Shown here: in pieces, positions 1 through 9,000 of the stretch
How positions within the stretch are numbered: position 1 is the stretch's first letter
How the letters are laid out: each line of letters begins with the position of its first letter
DNA from: Methylosinus sp. PW1
GTDB lineage: Bacteria; Pseudomonadota; Alphaproteobacteria; Rhizobiales; Beijerinckiaceae
Assembly: GCF_000745215.1 (NCBI RefSeq)
Contig: NZ_JQNK01000008.1
Location: forward strand, 310,001 to 374,000
Length of the DNA stretch: 64,000 nt
Direction of reading: 5' to 3'
Notes under the pieces: model-generated
Told to the model about the DNA's origin: nothing
Seen by the model: only the letters and a program-made list of their open reading frames with translations
The model's database searches: none
Position numbers and translations under genes: made by a program

Positions 1-3000
1 CTCAGCGACGAACTTCGGATCGAGCGCGCGCTCAACCTCGCTCTTCACGGTCGCCAAACCCTGCTCCACCCTGTAGCCGGGCGTCTTCTCCATTTCTTCG
101 GCGAATTTGCGCTGCTCGCCGCGCGACTCGAAGCGCGAGAACGAGATCACCTTCCCTTCGCCATCGCGCACGGTGACGAAGTAGTTACCGAAACGGGCCA
201 GAGGGAAGTAAGGGCCGGTCAGCCGGTTCGCCTCGAACATTTCCCGCATCTTCTTGATGCGAGCGGCGCGGTTCCGGCGCGCGACCGTCCGCGCCTTGGC
301 GAGCGCCAGATCGGCCGCATCCTTGGCCGCGTCGCGCTCCCTGCCGACCAACCCCTCGTCGGTGATGCGCTGCATTTCGTCGCTGTGGATCTGCTCGGCT
401 CGGCGCACGGTGCGATCGAGCGCCTTCTGGACGTTGGCGATGACCTCCGCCTCGGACTCGTCGGCGCGCTTCTCGTAGGCGTCGCGAACGTCGTTGTAGA
501 GCTGCTTGGAAACGTCAGACATGGCGTCATAGCGCGTCTTCAGCTCGCCCCAGGCCGCCTTGCGCGCGGCGTCTTCATTCTGCTTCTTGAGCGCAGCCTC
601 GTATCGCTCGGAGCCTGGGCGGAAGCGCCGCATATCGTCTCGGTCGGCCGGCGTCATCCCCTCCTGGCCCGACCATTCCTTGCTTGGGTCGGCCTGCGCG
701 ATCGTGCTCTCGTGCATCAAGTCCATGAGCGCGGTGTTCTCTTCCTTATTATTCCGCGCGTAGGAGAACCATTTTTGCAACAGCCCATCCGCCTCTTCGG
801 CGAGCGTGTTGCGGAACTGGTCCATCGCCTGCTTCGTCGAGATGTAGTGCTTCGCTGAAGGAAGACCCTTCGCCAATTCGAGGAAGAGTGGACGTGTCGG
901 GACTAGCGCCAAGGCGCTGAATTTCCCGACCTGATCGGTCGATCCTTTCGCGCCCACCATGACGCTCGTCAGGAAGTCGCTGGCGGCGTCGGCGGCTTTC
1001 TTGAAGAGGCCATGGGCGTCGGCGGCGATATCCTTCGGCGAGGCGATCGAATAGCGCGAGCCGCCCGGCCCCGGAATGGTCGGCTCCGGCGAGTCCGTGA
1101 CCGATCGCAGAGCGGAAACCGCGAGCGCGCGGAGCTGCGCCGGAGTGACCGAGCCGAACTGCCGCCCGAAGGCGCGCACGGCCCATGCCTTCGCGAGACC
1201 GATGAGGCGATCGACCACATCCTTGATGCCTGCCGGCGCACGCTCGTAGTTCTCGACCGCATAGGCCGCCGCTTCTTCGGCGAGACGGCCGCCAGAGGCG
1301 CGCGCCTGCTCGATCGCGTCGGCCCAAAAGCCCTCGCCGTCGCCACGCGCCATCGCGTTATCGACCGCTGTCTGGACGCGCTCCATGAGCGATTTCCAGC
1401 CCCGCGCGCCGGTGAGCGCTTCGGCCCCGGCGTGGAAGGCTTCGTGCAGGAGGACCGCGCGCGCCGTCTCTGGCGTCAGATTTCCGGCTGCGAGATGGAT
1501 CGTTCCGTCCGCCGTCGTCATACCCTGAGCGTTGGCTGGCGCGCTGCCTGGAAGCTGTTCGGCCGTGTCGTGCAGGACGATCCGGCCAGAGGAGAGGAGC
1601 TTCTGAATGAGCGGTCCATCCTTGCCGCGAACAAGATGGTCGCGAAGATCGGCGGCGGTCATATTGCCCGGCTCGGCTCCAATCGACGCCTTCGGCTCGG
1701 CCGGCTTCTTATGCTTCAGCTTGCCGATAACCTCGTTCCACTTCGCCTTTGTCTCGTCCAGTTCGGCGCGTTTCGTCCACTCGCCGACTTGGCCTTTCAT
1801 GTTCTCGACCATGCGAGCCCGCGACTCGATTTGTCTTTCAGTCTTATAAATTTCCGTCTCATTCGGCAGCATGTTGATGATGCGCTGAGCGACGCCTTGT
1901 GCATCGGCAGAGTTCAGGTTGAAGACGCTCGACTCGTATTCGCCCTTGGCGCTCGCCACCAGGACATATGATTTCGGCGCGCTCACGCGGGCGAGCGTGA
2001 GGCCAAAGCCGCCGTAGGAGCCGATCTTGACTGCATTACCGCCAGCATCGTCGAGCGCCTTGGCTTCGTCGAGAATGCGCTCTCCTGCCTCGCGCCGCTT
2101 GTCGAAAACCTCGCCACGGATTTTGACCTCGAACTTTTCGGGGCGCTCCGTCGTGCGATCGGCGATCATGTCGGCAAGAAACTTGGAGTCGTGCTTATTC
2201 GAACTCTCATTGTATTTGATGGCGTCGCGGACACGATACTGGTCCTGCCTATGCGCGTATTCCTCATTCGTGAGCTTGCGAACCTTCTGGCGCAATTCCA
2301 TTTCGTCGAAGACGAGCGGATTGCCGGAAGCGGCGGCTTTCATTTCGGCCGAGTTCATCGCCTCGCCGGCCACGTCCTCGACGCTGCGCTCTCCCGTTCC
2401 CTTGCGAATTTGTTCGATGAAATTCGCCTTGCTCTCGATCGTCTGCCACATGCGCGAGTCGAGCGTCTGCTTCGTCGCATAACGATTGATCTCGACTTCA
2501 AAATTGTCAGGATCGCGCGCGAACAGCTCATTGCCCTGGCGGATGATGCGCCCCTCGCGCTGCTCCAGGTCGGACGGCCGCCACGGCGCGTCGAGATGGT
2601 GAAGCGCGACAAGACGGTTCTGGACGTTGGTTCCAGCGCCCATTTTCGCCGTCGATCCAAAGAAGACACGGATGCGGCCAGAGCGAACCTTGGCGAAAAG
2701 GTCGCTCTTTTGCTGGTCGGTGTTGGCGTCGTGAATGAAGGCGATCTCGTCGGCAGGAATGCCGCGCGCGATCAGCTTGTCCTTCAGGTCGTCATAGACA
2801 GAGAACTTGCTGTCGAGCGCCAGCATTTCGTCTGGGCTCATATTGTCCAACTTCTCCTGCGCCGCCTCGTCGCCCGCCTCGGCTTGATCCATCAGCTCGC
2901 GAATGGCGCGCGCCTCCTTCGCCTGCGCGTTCTTCGGCGTCGAAAGGTCGATAAAGACGAGTTGCGTCCCCTTATCAGCGTGCCACTTGTCGTAGATTTG

Positions 3001-6000
3001 CTTGATGCTCTTGGCCGCCTCGTTCACCTTGCTACCGGCGTAATCCGGGTAGCTCGGATCGATAAGACGCATATCGAGCGCCGCCTTGCGCGCGTCCGAC
3101 ATGACCTTCAGCATATTGTCCGCGCCCTTCTCAGGACGCTTCGGAAGATGGTCGGCGCGCCAGATGAGAGAGCCGTTCGGGTATTCGTCGGACTCCTCAT
3201 TGGTTCCAGGCTTGACGATCGGCTGGCCGATGTATCCCGCCTGATCCTGGCTACGATCGACCACGATATTCTGCGGCTTGCCGCCCTTCACGCGCGGGAC
3301 CGGGAGACGCTTGCCCTGCTCGGCGAGCTGAGCGCGAATATCATTCAGGCCGATCACGTCCGCGAAAGACGTGTAGCTCTGCATGAGTTCCGGCAGATTG
3401 GTGAACTTCGCAAAACGGCTGTTGAGCTTGTATTTGCCAGCCGGCGATATCTCGAATGACGAGACGATCTCGCCATACATGCGCGCCCAGGCGTCGAAAT
3501 GGCTCAAGCCTTGCTGTTCGAGCGTCTTCCCGTCGAGATATCGCTGCATGGTGAACATTTCGGCCATGGTGTTGCTGATCGGCGTTCCGGTAGCGAACGT
3601 CACGTTGCGCCCGCCGGTCGCCTGCAACACCTGATCGACCTTGAGATAAAGATCGGACGCCTTCTGGCTTCCCTGCTGATTGCCGAGGCCGGCGACGCGC
3701 TGCATGGAAGTCGAATATTCGAGGTTCTTGAACTCGTGCGCCTCGTCCACGAACAATCCATCGACGCCAAGCTCGCCCCAATAGAGCGCATCGTCCTTAC
3801 GGCCTGTGTCGAGAAGCTTTTTCATCTTCTCGGTCTTTTTCTGGATTTGCTCCTGTATCTGCTTGACGTTGCGGCCTTCCTTGCCTTCGGCGGAACGAAC
3901 CTCTTCCTGCGTTTTGACGAGATCGGCGACTTGCTTTTCGATGAAGGCGATTTGAGCCTCTGGCTCGACCTCGACGCGGCCGAAGGACGAATGCGCGACG
4001 ATCACCGCGTCCCAATCGCCGGTCGCGATGCGCGCGAACAGACGCTTACGGTTTTCCTTCTCGAAATCCTTCTTCGTCGCCGCGAGGATATTGGCGCTCG
4101 GATAGAGACGGATGAAATCTGCCGCCCATTGCTCGACAAGATGGTTCGGGACGATGAGCATGGGCTTCTTCATGAGCCCCATGCGACGGCCTTCCATCAC
4201 CGCCCCGACGATGGTGAACGTCTTTCCAGCGCCGACGACGTGATCCAGGAGCGTCGTGCCAGATTGGAGGATGCGCCAAATCGCGTTTTTCTGGTGCGGG
4301 CGAAGCGATATAATGTCGTCGCCGATCTTCCCAGGGAATGTCAGGTGCGATCCATCGAACGTGCGCTGGACGTTCGTATTGAACATATCGTTGTAGATGC
4401 GCGAGAGGCGGTCGCGACGATCGTCATCGTCGAAAATCCAGCGCTCCCATTCGTCCTTGACGGCCTGAACTTTGGCGTTCGCCGCTTCGGTTTCCGCCTC
4501 GTTGACGACATATTTGTCGTCTTCGGTTTTGTCGCGAATGACCATGGATTTTTGCGAAGCGGCGGCTTCCACGATGTCGGCGACGCGAGCACGGCTAGTC
4601 CCCCATTTGACGCTCGCATCATCGCTGGCGACGCCTGATATCGTCCAGCGCCCGCTCGCCGGATTGTAGAACGCATCGGCGTTGCGCGCTCCGGTCATGT
4701 GCTGGACGAAGGCGCGCATGTCCTCGCGCGGCAACCAATGCGCGCCCGGCTTCACGGATATGTCAGCCGCCGCGATATCCTTCGGTTGCACCTGTTCGAG
4801 CGCGGCAACATTGCGCTCGAAGTCGCCATCGCTTCGCGCCTTGTCTCGCGCCTCGGCGAGCTTCTGCTTGACGTTGCCGGATAGATATTCCTCGCGCGTC
4901 ACTAGCCCGCGAACGGGATCATTGAAAACAAGATCGCCAAGCTCTTTGAGAACTTGATCTTGCGGCTTGTCGTAGAGCTTCGACATATAGTCGAGATCGA
5001 CACGGCCGCGCTCGGACAGCGACGAAACGAGAGCATCTTTCGCGCTCTTCGCCGTGACGGGCGGCGAGTAGGGGGCCTGCGTGCGGCGCGAGAAGACGGC
5101 CGCCTTGCTGGCGCTCGGCCCGCGCGGCTTTTCGCCCGTCGTCTTGGCGATGGCCGCCGAGACACCCTTGTCGTAGCCTTCTTCGAGCGCGGAAATCTGC
5201 GGCCACGAAGGATCATCGCGAAACAGGCGCTTGTTGGCGTCCGAATTGATGTAGCCGTGCTCGCCTTTAAACACGTCATAGACGGAGTTCAATCGGTCGC
5301 GAGCCGCTTCGATGCGGCGATCGTCCGCGGTCGGATCGAGTTGCAGGCGGCGAAGATCGGCGAAGTGATCGCGAACCGACAGCATTCCGAGAACGCGCGC
5401 CTCGGCCCTCTCGTTCGGGAATTCGACCGCCTTGCCGCGTGGCTCACCGAGCTGGTCTTCTTCGCGGACGAACGCTTTGCCGTCCTGAACAAACATCGAT
5501 CCGACGCGAACGTGCGAGAGGTTGGCCTTGATCGGAATGGCTTCGAGCGCCGGCTGCACGTCTGAGCCAGTCATGATATTGCGCGGCAGGCGCTCGATGG
5601 CCTCGGCGAGAAGCTTCGCCGTATCCTGTCCTTCTCGCGGGATGAGTGCCGGATCGACCTCGCCACGAGCGCGCGCAGCATACATCGTCCCGAAATCGCC
5701 GAACTCGCCGAGCATATTCTCGGGATGCGCGGCGAAATATTCGTTGATCGGAACGCTGACGCCGTTTTTGTCCTTGTGGACGAGCGTTCGTCCCCACGGA
5801 TGACCGGATGGGGCCTCGCCGTCCGCGCGCTTACGCAGGATCACAATATCCGTCGTGACTTCCGTTCCCGCGTTCTTCGCGAAAGCGTCGTTCGGCAGGC
5901 GAATAGCGGCGACGAGATCGGCGCGGTCGCGAAGATATTGACGCGCCTCATCCGAGCGAGCATCCATCATTCGATTGGTCACAACCATCGCCATGACGCC

Positions 6001-9000
6001 GCCTGGACGCAGGCCATCGAGCGACTTCGCGAAGAAGTAGTTGTGGATCGAGAATGACGACAAATCCTTGCGGTTTGGATCGTAGAGCTTTTCCGAGCCG
6101 AACGGAGGATTGCCGATCACCGCGTCGAAATAGCCGTCCGGTATCGTGAAATTCTGGAAGCCCATGGGCGCGACGATCTTCGCGGCCGGATAAAGCTGCT
6201 TGGCGATGCCGCCTGTGATCGTATCGAGTTCGACGCCGTGGAGCGCGGAAGCCGAGCGCATGTCCGCTGGCATGAGGCCAAAGAAATTGCCGACGCCAAC
6301 GGATGGCTCCAGCACGCGCCCGCGATCGAAGCCCAGGCGGCGCAGAGCGCTCCACATGCCCTTGACGATCTCGGGGCTCGTGTAGTGCGCGTTGCGCGTC
6401 GAGGCCGCCGCCGCCTTCAGCTCTTCGGGCGAGAGGAGATCGCGAAGCTCCGCAACCTCCTTCTCCCACCCCTTCGAGGTTGAGCCGTCGCTGCGCTCGA
6501 ACGCCTGCGGCAGGCCGCCCCACCCGACCCATTTTGCGAGCGTCGCCTGCTCGGCGCGCGTCGCCGGCCGATCATCGGCCTTCAACTGGCGAAGCAGCCG
6601 GATTGCATCGATGTTCTGGCGGAACTTCGTCTTCTGGCCGCCTTCGCCGATCCGATCCTCGTCGGTGATAGCGAAATCGCTCGGGCGATCCTGAGCCGTC
6701 GAGCCAGAGGAGGGCTCTACTCCTCCTCGTCCCTCAGCATCCGGCTCTTCTCCCGCGCGATCTGATTGAACTGCCTCGCGGCCTCGCTCGCCACCGGCGG
6801 ATCGCTCTGTTTTTCCTCCGGCGGGAACAGATACCGCTCCCTCACCATCTCCCAGGCTTCGTGCTCCTTGAAGCCCTGGCTCTCCAGCTCGTTCATTTCG
6901 AGGTTCGTCTGCTCGGCCGCCTTCTTCAGCTCGCTTTCCAGCGCCCCTGTCCGCCTCAGTTCCGCGAACCTCTTCGGCTGGAACTCCTTCCAGTGGCTTC
7001 TGGCCTGATTGATCCAGTTTTGAAGGTTCATTGGCGTCGTCCTTGGCGAGAATTTTGTCGATATCAGCGGCTTCGACCTCAGCCGCGCTCGTCATGCCTT
7101 CAAGAGACGTGCTGCGTGGATCGAACTTGACGCCAAGATACCACGATTTCAGATATGGGCGAATGTTGTCGCCGAGATCGGAAACCATGGCTTTCGCGAA
7201 GTCGGAAAAAGCGCGTGCGCCGGCTTCGATATGGAAACCGGCAAGCGTGAGACCATCGATAATGTCGGCCGGGTCTATGCCGGAATTGAACTGGCCTTTG
7301 TGACGGTCTGTGAAACGCTTGCGCGCCGCCTCATAGGCTTCCTTGGTGAAGATGGTGTTGTCGGAGCCGAGCGGCTTTTCGGATGGCTTTTGTGGCTCCG
7401 GCGCTTTTTCTGGAGCGCTTTCGACCTTCTGCGCCGGCTGAGGCGCCGATGGTTTGAAATTTATCTCTGACGGTCCAGAAACACTTCCGAACAAATAATC
7501 ATTCAGCATGTCTCTATCGGACATGGAAAGATTGTCTGGGTTCATCGACTTCAGGATTGTATTGCCAATCCACGCATCGCCGCGCGCCTGTGCCTCCTTG
7601 CGAGCCTCGTCAACCAGCCACTGATTTTGCCTGTCGAGAGTCGCTGTGCGCTTGCGTGGCGTCGAGACATCCGCCTTCGGTGCGGCGGAAAGAGCGCGCC
7701 CAGAAGTGCTGTATAGCTGCGCGCCAGACGACACTGTGTAGCGACCGGCGTCGTCGTTCAGTTGCGTGACGATCGGCGGTGTCAGGTCGATCTTCTTGCC
7801 GAGAAGCTCCTTGCCGGCCTCGACGGCTTTCTGACGATCGACATCGGCGCTCGCACCAACGCGCCGCAATGCATCGCGTTGCGCCTCTTCCTTGGTATCA
7901 CCATATCCAGCTTCAACGGACCACGGCGCTAAACGGCGCGCTACGGCAATAAACTTGCCACCCTTTAGCTGCGCTTCACGCTCATTTAGTGTTGTTGCCG
8001 GATCAACTTGATATCCTTGTGGTGCGACAACACTTTCTGCTTCGACATTGGCGCTCTTCGGTGCGACCTCGAACTTGAACTTCCCGCTCTGCTTGATTTC
8101 GTGCGTGCCGCCGAGGCCCTTCTTTTCGATGAAAGCCTCGGCCTTTTCGCGCGTGCCGAACCATTTGCCCTTCGCCACATCACCGGCCGGCGCGCTCTCC
8201 TGCGAAGTCGTGGCGCTCGGAAATTCCTTGACGGCTTCGAGCGCCTTCTCGACCGGCGCGTCGAGCACGATCGCTTTGACAGGCTCACCCTCGTCCTTGG
8301 CTGCGAGCCACTGGTGATGACCGTCGATCACATGACCGTCGTTCGACACGATGACGGAACGATCGCCTTCGCTGTCCTTCGCCTTTTCGACCTTCTCCGG
8401 CGAGAATTCCGCCTGCGTTGGCTTCAGCTCGTCGGCCGGAACTTCCTTCGTCTCGTGGTCGATGCCTTTGGCATTGAGGAAATTCGTCAGCGCGCCATGA
8501 TGCTCGGCGGCGACTTGCGGCATTTCGGCGCGTGGAACGCCGAGAGTGCCGGAGTCCTTGTCGAACTGGACAAAGCCATTCTCGGCCTTTGGAACAGCGG
8601 AGAACTTGCGACCGTCCTGTTTGACCTCGTAGGTGTCGCCAATGCCATTATTCTCGATGAACGCTTCCGCCGCCGGGCGCGCACCCCACCAATTGCGCTT
8701 GGCGTATTCGACTGCCTTCGCGCGCTTTTCGTCGGTGACGGGAGCAGAGGCTGGCTCGACTGCCTTCGGCGCTTCCGTCTGAGCGCCAGACCGCGCCTCG
8801 ATTTCCGTCTCGACCTTGCGGCGCTCGACCATGAGCGGCTTCGTCCAGCCCTTGCCAGCCTTGGCCTGCGAGGCGATGAATTTCAGGCGCTCGCGAAGCT
8901 CCGCCTCGGACATTTCGGCGAGCGAGCGCTCTTGCGCACGCGGCGCGGGGGCTGTGGGAGATTTGGCGATAGCCTCGTCGCCGACGGATTGCTCTGTGGG

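Noticed and set aside
6717-7031. A sequencing frameshift that splits the giant gene around the nested frame
   Set aside because: The giant frame is the same (codon phase) before and after this stretch and no stop interrupts it, so no frameshift is needed; it remains worth resequencing.
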